Of a stretch of 64,000 bases of DNA, positions 1 to 12,500 are shown piece by piece (position 1 is the first letter of the stretch; each line of letters starts with the position of its first letter). This DNA comes from Caenorhabditis remanei. Lineage: Eukaryota > Nematoda > Chromadorea > Rhabditida > Rhabditidae. The notes beneath the pieces were generated by a model, which searched no databases, had not been told where the DNA came from, and was given only the letters and a program-made list of their open reading frames with translations. The stretch covers positions 6,944,001 through 7,008,000 of the forward strand of contig NC_071329.1 of the NCBI RefSeq assembly GCF_010183535.1, given 5' to 3'. A program made the translations under genes and the position numbers.

Positions 1-534
1 TCCCGATCAAAATCTATTTTTGACCCCTTGGGAACAGAGATAATGAGTGCGAGTGATAGGCGGTGTGGTCCCCTTGAATCTCTCTTTCTCTCTCTACTGC
101 TCCCAACACCGGGCCGCCCGAAAGGTTCCATTTTCTTTGTCTCTCGCATCCGTCTCTCTATGATTCCAACCCACTCTTCTTCTTCTTGGGAGAGTTGTTT
201 CCCGCGGGCGAGAGCAGTCCCCCGAAGCCATCTTCCTACGGCACATGGCGCAGCTGTCGTCAGTAGACTGCGTCTCTTTTTCAGAAGGTACACTCATCTA
301 TCTCGCCCCCTGCGGATGCCGCAAACCAAGGTAAAGAAACTGAGGAGAAGGATTGGAGAAGAAGAAGAAGAAGCCACCACCACATACTCACATACTCTTC
401 TCCTCATCTTTCTTCTTATTGTGCTTTCTCTCTTTACTCATTCCCTTCCCGTCCTTATCGATTGATTTGATATTTTTTTTGGAATCACCTTGATTCATTC
501 ATCATATTCTGAATTCATCCTCAATGACGCGTCT
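1..534. other. 5' flank of the phosphatase gene, no coding region supported
   Basis: This stretch is pyrimidine-rich with CT and GAA/GAG simple-sequence runs (about 84-100 and 345-372). An open frame at 28-465 exists but has no recognisable domain and its composition is that of low-complexity DNA. The segment most likely holds the promoter and 5' UTR of the first phosphatase exon, or is part of an intron if upstream exons lie outside the window. Confidence 0.4.
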
Positions 535-3500
535 ATGAAGTCACTATTCTCATCTGGAGCGCAGCGCAATGCGCACCAACAACCGGGTCCATCGAACGTC
601 GATCATGAAGGATCATCGAGAAATCTGCTCACAGTTCCCGAGAGTCCGATGGCTCGACGCCGAGAATTATCGGAGGTTTTTGAGGATTTCCGACGGAAAA
701 GTATATCTGAGTTATCACTTGTAATGGATGCGTTGAGGGGGTCACCATCACCTGGATCTTCTCAATATATTCATCCGGAACGGGCGTCTCAATCAACCGG
801 AAATCTTAATCCACCACAATCAAAGAAGGGTCGACGGAGGCGGAAAGTTCAGAAGACGTGGCAGGCTATGTCGCCTGGCAACTTTTCTAGGCAGTTGCAA
901 TTGGGTAAGGAATCTGGAAAAGACATTGTTTCCGAAGTTTTCATCACTTGAGCTGCTAACTCTGTACTTGGGTTTTGTGGGGTACTGTATATCGGGATGT
1001 CTGAAAATTTCTTTCAAATTTTCATGACTTTTTTGAAAAATGGGACTGGCTTCAAATACCTGGTTGTCATTTTTTCGTACTTTAATCTGGAAGAAACCAG
1101 ATTTTCAGGCGTTAACATTCTTTTAAACGCGTTTTGAGTTTTTGAGTCTAATTCAAAAAAAGTTCTTATCAGACCGGTTTTTTGTAACTTCCGGACAAAA
1201 ATTGAGTTCCTCAGAAATTCGTCATGAGGTCAAAAACTGTCTAATAATCTGAATGTTTCTTTTAAAATTAAGATTCTTGATGTTTTGCCAAAAAAAAAAT
1301 TCAAGAAATAATCAGACCCTGGCTAGTTTTTTTCCAGTTAACTGAATCTCCATGTAGATCAGTTTTCTCGTTCCTCAATCGTCTAAATATATTGCCTGCA
1401 AAAATTATTTTTTAAACATAGGAAATTCAAATTTTATTATAAGTCAATCCAAAACTTTTTGAAATTCAAAAAGTCTATCATCATTCCATTTCAACCAATT
1501 CCCCGTAATTTTAAGGATAAACTTCTCAGTTCTGATCTCTGATTCCATTAGCCTCTTAATTAAAAACCATTTCATTACCCGTTCATAGATAAACTTTCTG
1601 AGATAACCTCTGTCCCCTTCCATCTGCAACTATCATCTTCCTGGAGACAGCTGCGCACTCTAATGCTTTCTTTTTACCCTTCCGCACTCAAACTCACACC
1701 GCAGAAATGTTGTAACCTAAACTATTTTCCGAAACTCTTCATTGATAGGCAAGAAGAACAAGTAAAAGTGACGTATGCTCAAAGAGTCTGGCGTGCCTTG
1801 GACGCGTTTGAAGATGAACACTGAAATAGACAAGAAGGAATAAATCAAATTTCCTGTTTGTTCAAATGGCCGATTAAAATTCAAAAAAAAAAAGAGAAAA
1901 GCGAGGGAGAAGAGGCGACAGATGGGCCACCGCCTAACCAAAAATGTTTATTCTCGACTCCACCCTTCAAGATTTTATACGAAAAAAAAAAGAGAAAAAA
2001 GAGACAAGATTCATAAATAAAACCAGTCGGGTTTATTCTTTTCGGTCGGACCAATTTGTTTTTTGTGCAAAACAAAAATCATGAGGTCCCCATATGAATT
2101 CTGTGTTTATCACTTCCAGCGAACGGTTGATCGGTACCATGAGGGTAAGAAAAATATCTGTTTAAAATAAATTTGAATTTCAATTGGAATGGGGAACACT
2201 TCTGGAGCAAAAAGAAAAACACAAAAGTGATAAATTGAATTTTAAGAGGTGTCTGTCCTCCCCTCAGTTTTCTGTGTCATCTTCTAGTAGTTTCCTTTTT
2301 TCAGTACAAGAGGAGAAGGCAATGCAAGCAGTTCCGACGGCTCCGATTGACGCGAGCAAATTTGTGGCGTATGTACAGGAGAGGAGGAAGAAACGAATAC
2401 TTTTCAAAGGAGAGTATTTGGTGAGTTTTCTTCTTTTTGTAGAGTTCTGGTTTTTAAAGTTCAAAAATGTGAAGGAATACAATGAGTTGATTGGGAGACT
2501 CTTCCAGTCTCATACAGTCTACTCAAAAGTTCAAATTACTTTTAAGAATGAGTAAATTTTCAAGAAGATCATTTTGTTAGTTGATCAAATTTTGCTAGCA
2601 ACCGTAGTTATTGAGATATCTAAATTGAAGCAAGATACTGACTAAAAATTAGAAGAGCTTGACTCTAACATCAAGGTTGAAAACGGTTTTCATCAAAACA
2701 CTCTTTTTTCGAGGTGTAGATCAATTGGTATTTTGAAAATTGCTCTCAAACTCATAATTTGGCTTCTGAAAGCTTTAGATAAAAACATCCGATTCCTGAA
2801 ACTGTAAACTTCTGAGAACACCCTGCTAGGAACCAATGGAACAAAATTGTGGCAAACTACCTATTTTATTAGAAAGCTTTCAAAATTATCCTAGCACCAA
2901 AAGAAGCGATAGTACAAGTAAATTCCATTAAAACGCAACTTGCAAAATACTCTAAACTTTTGGTATAAAAACTTCAGGTCTACTGTAAAACCTCTAATAG
3001 AGGCCCATCCGCTAGCAAGAGTTTGAAGCATCCTATCTCGGCTGTCTTAGAAGATATGAAAATTTTGTTAACTAAAAAGTAATTTTATGAACATTAAGCT
3101 ATATTTTGTCAGTTAGCAGCCTTTTGATATTTCCTTTGGAAACCGAGATATACCGCGGCGAACAGACACCGCTAGGTGCGCCTCTATCACAGGTTTTAGG
3201 GTATATTCCGAATCCCCATTACTGCAGTTTCTCCTAAAATCCATTTAATATTAACCCTAAGCTAGAGTACTTCCCATTATCTTTTCCAAATCTATTCAAC
3301 CTCTTTATGACAAATATTTTCAAACCTTCTTCTAACTCATGGAATCCTCCCATCTCTTGCTCCAAAAATCTCCACCCGTTCATTTATTTTCTTCTTCTTC
3401 TGCCCTCTCTTCCTCTATGATTAAGTGCCAAAGCCCTGTCGTCACGCACACAAAAAAGAAGAGAATAGATGAGAGCAGGAGGAGAGGACACATAAAAAAT

Positions 3501-6500
3501 AACGGGTGAACCTTTTTTCCCACAAAAAATATAATGAGGGACACGCAATTATATAGGTACATCCGGTTTGGGTCTTGATACGAAAACAGTAACGCGAAAT
3601 TTGAATTTCAGATGGTGAACCGTTCTATAGACAATAACAAGTGCAGATGTGATGTTGGAAGTACGATGATGGACAGGAATCCGTATCCGGTAGGAATTCA
3701 GAATATCAGAATTCAGGAGATTCTAACTTTCTGTTGTTCCAGGACACCCTGCCGTACGATCACAATAGAGTGATACTTCCCAGGATAGACAACGATGAGA
3801 ATTCACATTATATCAATGCGAGTTATGTTAATGTGAGTTTTCAGACAAGTTTTAGCATGAATGGAAAGACACAGACAGTTAGACTAAAAGTTATCAGTTG
3901 AGCGAGTTTACCTTTTCACTGTATGACTGATTATCAATAGAGCAAGATTGCTACGTCACTGTTTTGAGGTCAAAACCACCACACCTGACTTATAATTAAT
4001 TTGTTGTTCTATTATGTGTGGGCGCTGCTCATCTCATTTCACCTTCAATACGTGTGAAATATCTCGTCCTCAATTGATAAATGACTTTTTCTCTTTTGTC
4101 TTCTTCTGCGAAAGACGACACATGCGATCAAATAATTCGGTGGCCCCTCGCCTTCATTGATGCATTTTTTGTGTGTTGTCAGGTGTCTTTTTGATGAAAA
4201 GAACACGCGATTATTGGGGCTTTATTACACCCGTTTCGATGAGAGAAAGAGAGATTTCTTGGAACAATTTATGAGAGTTCGCGTGTGATAGAATGAAAGA
4301 GGTCAAAGATAACTAAAGGGACTATTTCAGAGTTGGCTACGAGACAAAGCATACGTCGTAACACAGGCGGTTCGAACGAAACCGATGAACGCCGAGTTCT
4401 GGCGAATGGTTTGGGAATTAGGATCCAATTGTATTGTTATGTTAACCAAGGTTTTTGATTTTATGAGGGTAAGATAGGATTCTGGAAAATTGATTGACGC
4501 ATTGAGATCGATTTATTATAGGTAATGTGTCTGCAGTACTGGCCACAGACAAAGTTTCAATTTCGAGAGATCGAAGTGGAGACTACTGATGTCAAGACTT
4601 ATTCGCATTTCGTGAGTTTTTTTTTGAAAAGGATTACTGTAGATAGGATCGAGGTGAGACTCTTGTCACAATTTTGATTTTAGAAAATAGCTAGATTTGG
4701 GGCGGTAAGCTGGTCTATTCTGTAAACGAAAAATTATCTGGTTTTAAAATGGGACAGTTTTGAATAGGCGTACCACCAGAACAAGATCATGCCTTAACAA
4801 GAACCGCCCGTTTAAAAACCGTTATGAGCATTGATAGAATGTGACTTTTCTCAGTTTTTGAATAGTATAGTTATCCATTAAAGTGGTAATATGATTTCAT
4901 TTTTGGGTCTCACCCCGAATACTATCTCTTCAAAACAATCCCTATTTTCCAGGTGATCCGAACATTCAAACTGACACGAAAAACCGAGGAATCCATTGAG
5001 ACCCGAATAGTCAAACACTTCCATTTCACCGAATGGGAACTCGACTCGTTCCCCTATATCTCTGCATTCATTGAACTCCGACGACGTGTTCGTCAGTTTA
5101 TGGAGAAGAATCCAGTGGATGCTCCGATGGTTGTGCATTGCAGGTTGGTTATTCAATAACGTCTTTATTACAAAAATATGAAAAACAACCCGTAGATAAT
5201 TGGTTTTATGGAAAAAAGTTTAATTATCAACAACTCGTTTTCTGTATCGTCTCTGCGGACGACAATTGGCCAGTTTGAAATCTTTACATTGCACTTTTCT
5301 GCAAGTTAGGGGGATTCTAGACTTGGATTGTTTTGTGAAGTCCTTCATCCAATAGTCAACCTGAAATTCTCAATATTGCTAATACGCTCCGCTGTACTTC
5401 CTGAATACCTGGAGTCTGGTGAACTCCAGAAGGTAATTAGAAGCCGAAACACCCGTTTCATTCGGACACAACCTCTTCAGAATGTATGTCGAGCATGTGT
5501 GATCACATAGAAGTTGGCGGCATCTAGAAGAAAGAGAGTCTGGCGTGCCTTTGACGCGAAACAAACCTCTGCGAATAGCCATCCTGTGTGTGTACCAGAG
5601 CTTTATAGCCACCACATCTCGGACGACAATGACGAATGAGGGCGGGGGCAGCACGGGCGTAGCATGGAAGATGTTGCAACATCTGGAGAGGGGAAAGACA
5701 CAAAAGTTTTATAGTCGTCAGTAGTCATCATCTCTTGTCAAAACAAAAATAGAAACGAACCTCAGGGAACCGATTTCTACAGACATATTCTCGAAGATTA
5801 AATTGAACTGAATAGCCGCACTCGTCGATGCATTGACTGTGTTGGTAGTCAAGCATACAAAACATTTCCAAATCTCGTTTCTCCACTACACTAGGCACGT
5901 CGATACTTCCGAATGCCATGTGAGCCTGGAAAAGGTATTTTGGTATAGAAGATGATTCCATCCTCATCACTCACATTGACCATATCCATTCCGATGTTCA
6001 ACTGATTATTACATCTCTGCAAACACTTTGCATCGTTCACCACTTCATCTCTCCGTCGAGAACCGTCCACTGAAAAGAAGGAATTCCTAAAGATCTTATT
6101 TGCCTCCTCAAGAATTCGCACTTTTTTCGACACGGTATAAGACAACAAAAAACAGAAAAAAGAGAAGGATCCGAAAAGAAAGTGCAAGTGAAAGTGACCA
6201 TTTAGATGGGTATCTAGACAACGGATTGTCTGTCTTTCATCTTCACTTTTACCTCTTTTCATCGGGTTAGGAGGATTACTGTATCTTTTGACCTACGTGT
6301 ACTTTTTCTGCTGGAACTCGAGTCTTCCGTTGAGTCATAATCATCGTCATACTGCTTCTGAATCCTGGCCAACGAGAAGCCAGATGGTCCCCGCTTTCGA
6401 AATCTAGCTGTAATACATAAAATACAGTTCGTGTTAAGACCCAAATAAAGAATCTCACCTCTAGGTAGTCTACAATCCACTGAATCAATGAAAGATATGA

Positions 6501-9500
6501 ATATAATTGCTAAGATGAGAAGACATAACTGCATCTGAAATGAAGGAAATAAGAGAAACGGTCATTACGAAAAGTCTAGAGGACACACATTCAGCAAGAA
6601 AAAATGAGAAAATTGGCGGGAAAAATGTGTGTGATGGGGGGACACTTGAACTTGAAAAACCGTCTGAAGGACGTGAATGCATTTCATACGAAATTTTTTT
6701 GACTTTTGGAGGAAATAATAGAGAATTGGAAGTAATTTTTAAAAATTGTGAGAGAGTTATCAAAAAAGTGAAAACTGATGAAACACTGAGTATAAAATTT
6801 TACACATTTTACAAGTTGACAACTTTTTTCTAGCTGTCAACCCTACAAAGTTAGAAGCATTCAAAGTTTACAGTAGGAGGGACAAGAGAGCGCAGAGAAA
6901 TGAGAGTGTCTAGCTTCTCTGATATCTTTCCTACTCACACACTCTCTATGAATTTCAGCATTACACCTATTTTTAGCAGTTACAGTAATTTTTCCCTTCA
7001 AAAAAACTTTAAATTTTAAAAAACACCTTCATCCAGTTTTCCTTTCTCCAAAAATAACAAAGTACCTCCAAAAAAATTTCTGAAATTTTCAAAAAGTCCT
7101 TCAACCCAAAAAAACACAACAAAAAGTATGCCAAATATTTCAAAAAATGGGGGTGGTCTTCAACCTCCTTACTGTCACTTTTCTCAGTCCTCTCCATCCA
7201 TTTTTCGACCGTAATTACATGTCATCTGAAGACAGGTCGAGAGTAGAAAATGAAGAGAAGAAGAGAGGAAGAAAATAAAAACGAGCTATAGAAACAGCGA
7301 AAAAAGAGGAAAAAACTTATGGTTTTGATGACGACGGAGAGGACGAAGGAGAAGAAGAAGAAGATGCTATCCGAATTCCACAACTGGTCAGTAGTAGTAA
7401 ATCAGATTATGTACAAGCATCCCCTCTCTCTCGAAAAGAAAGTTATATGCATAACTGACGACTTCTTTTGTAAAGAATGACAACTACAGAACTGAGGATG
7501 AAAAGGGTGTGAGCAAGAGAGATTACAGAGATGCTAGACACTCTCGTTTCTCTGCGTCTCTTCCTCCTGGATCAGTAGGGTAACTTCAGCTGCTTGTATC
7601 TCTTTAATGTGGAGAGCTAGATAAAAGTTGCCAACTAAAAAAATGTTTGAATTTTTATTGTGATTGTTTTGTCAGTTGACAATTTTTTACTAGCAACTCA
7701 AGGTTCGCAGTTAAAGATGTTCCTAACACCAAAGTCACAACTGACCTCGCAGACCTCCCAGAATAGAAAAATCTGAGGGTATGATAATCGACGAATGAAA
7801 CAAAAAGGAGGTGACACTCCAGAAAAAGGAGTGAAGGGCGGAGTCTAACCGATCCTCGGGATGGTATCGAAAAGCGGCATCTTCCGTCATTTAGTCGGAG
7901 TCAATTGGTGGGAAAAGAGGACGATTAGCAGTCACAAAGTTTCAACTTTCTCTCTTTCCTTATTAGCCATTCGCCCTTTTTCCTTATTACAAGGATTTAT
8001 TGGTTCGGAAAATGTGAAAAATGAGTAGAAATGATAAATAGGATGTATTGAATTCTCTCATTAATGAGGTTGAAAATGAGGGTATCTTGATCGAAATAAG
8101 AGGAAAAATGGAACGGACTTCAAGCGCTTCTATCTCGTTACCTGAAATGCCTTTAAAAAGTTTTCAACTACAAAAATGTGTGAAATCTTAAGTAGATAAT
8201 TTTACTAGTTGAAAAGAACATACCCCTCAAGCAACTCCTATTTTCAGCAACGGCGCCGGTCGAAGCGGAGCATTTCTCGCCTTGGACGCCAACTTGGAGC
8301 TGATGAAAAAGACAGGACAACTGGATTTTTTCGAGTACGCCAAGACGTTGGTCAACTCGAGGCCTCATCTGATCGACAGTGTTGAACAGTACATGTTCAT
8401 TTATGAAGTATTGTCAGAGGTACGTTTAGGGAGAGGCATTGAAGTGAGTGAGGATAAGAAGTGAGGGAAACGGATGGATTAGAAAGTTATGATGGAGTCT
8501 GTTATGAGGAAAAGAGGATGAAGGCCTTGAGAAACACGGAGAATGGCATGAGATGAAGTATTACGGATTAGGAGAAAGAAGAGGAAAAAGTTGAGAAAAA
8601 AGGATGGCTAATAGTCTAAATCAAGGTTATCTAACTGTTGGATCTTAAAACAAGAGACATCCGGACATACAGACGGAGAGATAGACATAGAAATACTTGT
8701 GTGAGAATTGCATAAAGAGTTAGGTTGTCTGGAAATACAACAGTTAAGAATTCCAACAAAAAAACTCACTAGTCTGGAAACCAAAAAGTTAGATTAATAT
8801 TTTTGAAAATGCAAAAACCAGACCACCTGGAAATACAAACATTTAGACAGACAGACATTCGGTCAGAACATAAAGAGTAAGTATAGGAAAACTAGAAAAC
8901 AGGAATTTCAGAAACTGAAAAAGTTCAGAAAACTAGTTAATCAGTTTCCTTGATACCTAGATTTCGACAATCAACTAAGGGTCTGAACCAGCAAATATCC
9001 GGATATCCAGGAACATAACCATACAGAAACCTATTAACATTCTGAACTTTCAGGCAGTAATGTGCAACGTCCAACCAATTGAGATGCACCTTCTGAAAGA
9101 GCGCTCCAGTATGTACAAAGCAAAGAAAAATCGAGAGCTGTTGGAAACCCAGGAGACACATGAGAATAAGGTTAGTGTTTTCTCTCCGAAAGATGAAGAA
9201 CAAGAGAAAGAAAACAACTATCGGACGGATCGAGAGATCCTAACACACGATTTGCGCGCCTTTTTTAGTTCGGAAAAGAGGATCCAATCATGATGATGGC
9301 ATGCTAGGGAGGGACTAACTTGGGATTCTAGGCCAGGCTGTTTTTTTTTCTTCTTTTTTTCTCCATGCCTTTTATGACAACGCATGGTCATTTAAAAGAG
9401 TATCAAAACGGCCGGGTTTATGATGTACTGAATAAAGGCTACTAAAAGTGTTTTTATCACCGTCTTATTCAGCTTCTGATGCATCTAACGCCAACACTGA

Positions 9501-12500
9501 GAATCGGTGATTGCGCCGGAGGACATCGTCTCGAGAATCGAGGCAAAAATCGAGATGTTATGGTAGTGCCGCGTAAGTTTTATTACTATTGAGAAACGTT
9601 TTTTGTAAACGAGAAATTTCCAGCGGACCACGCAAGGCCATACCTCCAAACATTGCATGGAGAAAGCAAAGATTATACATATATCAATGCAGTTGAGGTG
9701 AGAGAAAAGATAAATGATATCAACTAATTAGTTGATCATAGACATCTAGAGAAACTGGTATGCTAATCGTGTATAATGTTTAAGGTCGATGGTTTCACTA
9801 GAAAAGCCGAATTCATTGTGACCGAATGGCCGAAGCAGAGCACTGTCGACTCGTTTTGGACATTGATTTATGATCATGCATGTCATACTGTAGTCAATTT
9901 GAGTAATCAAGGATCTCAGAGGGTGAGTTATTGGAAAAAGAAAATATAGGAAAGGGAAAATTTCGAGAAAAAAGTATGCAAACTGTGGAATTGTATTAGC
10001 GTTTTATGGATTGTCCCATCGGTCAGTTTTTCCGTAAGAGCTCTTATAAAATACCAAAAACTGTATTATAACGGCACCCCTCCATGCTCAAAATTTACCA
10101 CTAGCATTTTCCTGGGTATTTTTCCAAATCAGCATGATTAGAATAGGTACAATAGCAAAAGGAACATCTAGAAAAGTTTTTCAGTGAACTTTCAGAAGTC
10201 TCAAAAACCACCAAAACTTCTCTGAAAGGCAGATGAAAAATATTACTGCATGCCGTTTTAATACAGTTTTTACGGTAGCTGTTGCTCATTGAAATTACAG
10301 ATTGCCTCTTGAAAGGAATCGTACGAAAAAGTTGGTAACTCTGAAAATATAGATCTAAATCCCTTGAATACATAACAAAAAAGGGGGACGATGGAGTTAT
10401 TATATTGAAGCTCTCGAATATCTCAACCATCCGTAAAATCTGATAAAGTTAAAGCTAGGCTAGATTAAAAAGCACCCAAAGCGTACCTACGTTCCAAAAA
10501 GGCGTTTCTAGTCTCCCGTTCCTGTTTCATATGAGTCATCACCGAACTTAATGATCCGAGAGATACACAAACGGCTGCTGAATTTCCCCTAGCTTCAAAG
10601 CCTTCAAGAAATTCTGAAGATTCCACTCCATACGATAACAAAAAGTTAATATTTCAGCACTATCCCTCATTCATCCACAATAAGGGAAAAGCCAACTACG
10701 GTCCTTTCATAGTGGAAATTATGAATTATCATCAATATCCAGCAATGACAAGTCATATGGTCAAAGTCATGAAAAGGGTAAGCATTTCCTTAGTTTTATT
10801 TCCATTTTTATACATTCTCATCACATTTTCTCTCTGCTTCTACACTTCTATTTCTTGGTTATTCTGAGTGTTCTTTGTCTTCTTTTTTTTCATTTTTATT
10901 TTCTAATTTTTGAAATTTTTGAAATCAAAAGAATCCAATAAGTTACTTACCATTGAAACCAAACAGATTGATCCACCAAACGCAAAACCTGCTGCAAAAA
11001 TTCCGACACTGGAAGGGGTACCCGGTTACCAGTCTCGTCCGGATATCATTCCCGGACAATCATTTCGATTCAAGCCAATGTATCGTGGACGCTTTCGTGA
11101 GCCTCATGATTCAACGTCTTCTGAAGAAGACGTCGATGAAGACGTCACTAATTTCTTGTTACCTCCAAGACCTGCTAGGAAAACATCAAGCAGTCAATTC
11201 TTGAATTTGCCACGTGGCAGTCCTTCATCTGGCTCCGGAGGAGGAGGAGGACTGAAACGACGTAGCCGATCGGCCGAGGATCCGTTTCGAGAGGTGTTTA
11301 ATATGGAAAACGAACTCCGTTTTCTTCTAATCACTGCTTCATTTTCTCTTCCCCCCGCCCGCATTAAACCAAACCCTCTGTCAATTCCGGTCTTCTTTTT
11401 TCAAACCCATTTGATACCGCCCGTTTCCCCATGGATTCAATATTTAGTATTTTCCTTTTTTCTTTTTTTTCTCATTCCTTCCCGAATCCTTTTTTGGAAT
11501 TTTCGTTCTACTTACAACTTTTCTGTGCGTGTGTCGTTCATTCAAATTTTGAGACTAGGCGCTTACAGTTTCAGTCATCATGGTGATGGAAACCGAAAGA
11601 AACCAGAGTTCAGAATCGAGAAGTGTAGACATCCGGACATCCGGACACAAAGACAGACAAGTAGAATTTCTTCAGGACGGGACAACAATAGTCAGGCAGA
11701 CTCACGGACATTTGGAAATCCGGAAATCCGGACAGACAGGCAGAAAGACATCCGGATATTAGGACATACAGAAAAGCTCATACTTGTCAAGGCTCGGCCC
11801 GGGTGTTTTGGCGCCAAAGTTCAAATTTTAAATTTTAAATTTTTTTCGCGAAAAAGTAAAATTTTCGACTATCATTCAGAATTAGAAGAAATTCTGAAAA
11901 ATCATCAGAAATGGTGACATTTTCGATGAAAACTTGGAAAAATTTCCAAAAAAAGGTTTTTTTGGAAGCTGGGCCATCTTGTACCGTATAGTCACTATTG
12001 CCTTTTTTGAAACCTGAATGTTCGGACATCCGGACAAACATACAGACAGACACATAAGTCTCTTTTTCACCCTCTGATTCTGGTTTTTAAGGTCTTCCCC
12101 CGGTTTCTAGATTTTTATATTCTAGGCCAGAACCTAGTTTCCATTCCTAATATCTCCTGTTTTCTCATTACTCTAATATTTTCTGAATTTCTGAAGCAAT
12201 TAATCTCACGCACACACACTCAACTATTTTAATCCTCTTTTGCAGCCCCACCAGGTTCCGCCAATGAAGGTCGACCCTGAGGGTAAGGGGGTGTCAAAAC
12301 TAGTGAGTTGATATCTATCCGTAATAGTAACGCCACGTAAACCAAAACGTATAAAGCGGTGGTCCCCCGTTGCCACGTGTCGTCTCGTCGTGTTGAATTT
12401 AGTGCAGTGAAACAAACAATTCGCCTTTTTGAACCTGGTGGGGAACTGTGTCCACTCTTTCCTTTTTCTTTTTCTTTTTTCTGATTTTTGGGATTTTCCT

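Noticed and set aside
28..465. Open frame of about 145 codons upstream of the phosphatase
   Set aside because: Low-complexity composition (Leu/Ser and Glu runs from CT and GAA repeats), no domain, no splice context.
10910..11917. 335-codon open frame in the phosphatase region
   Set aside because: It fuses a real exon (10967-11293) with intron sequence made of pyrimidine tracts and CCGGACA repeats; the exon has a proper acceptor and donor.
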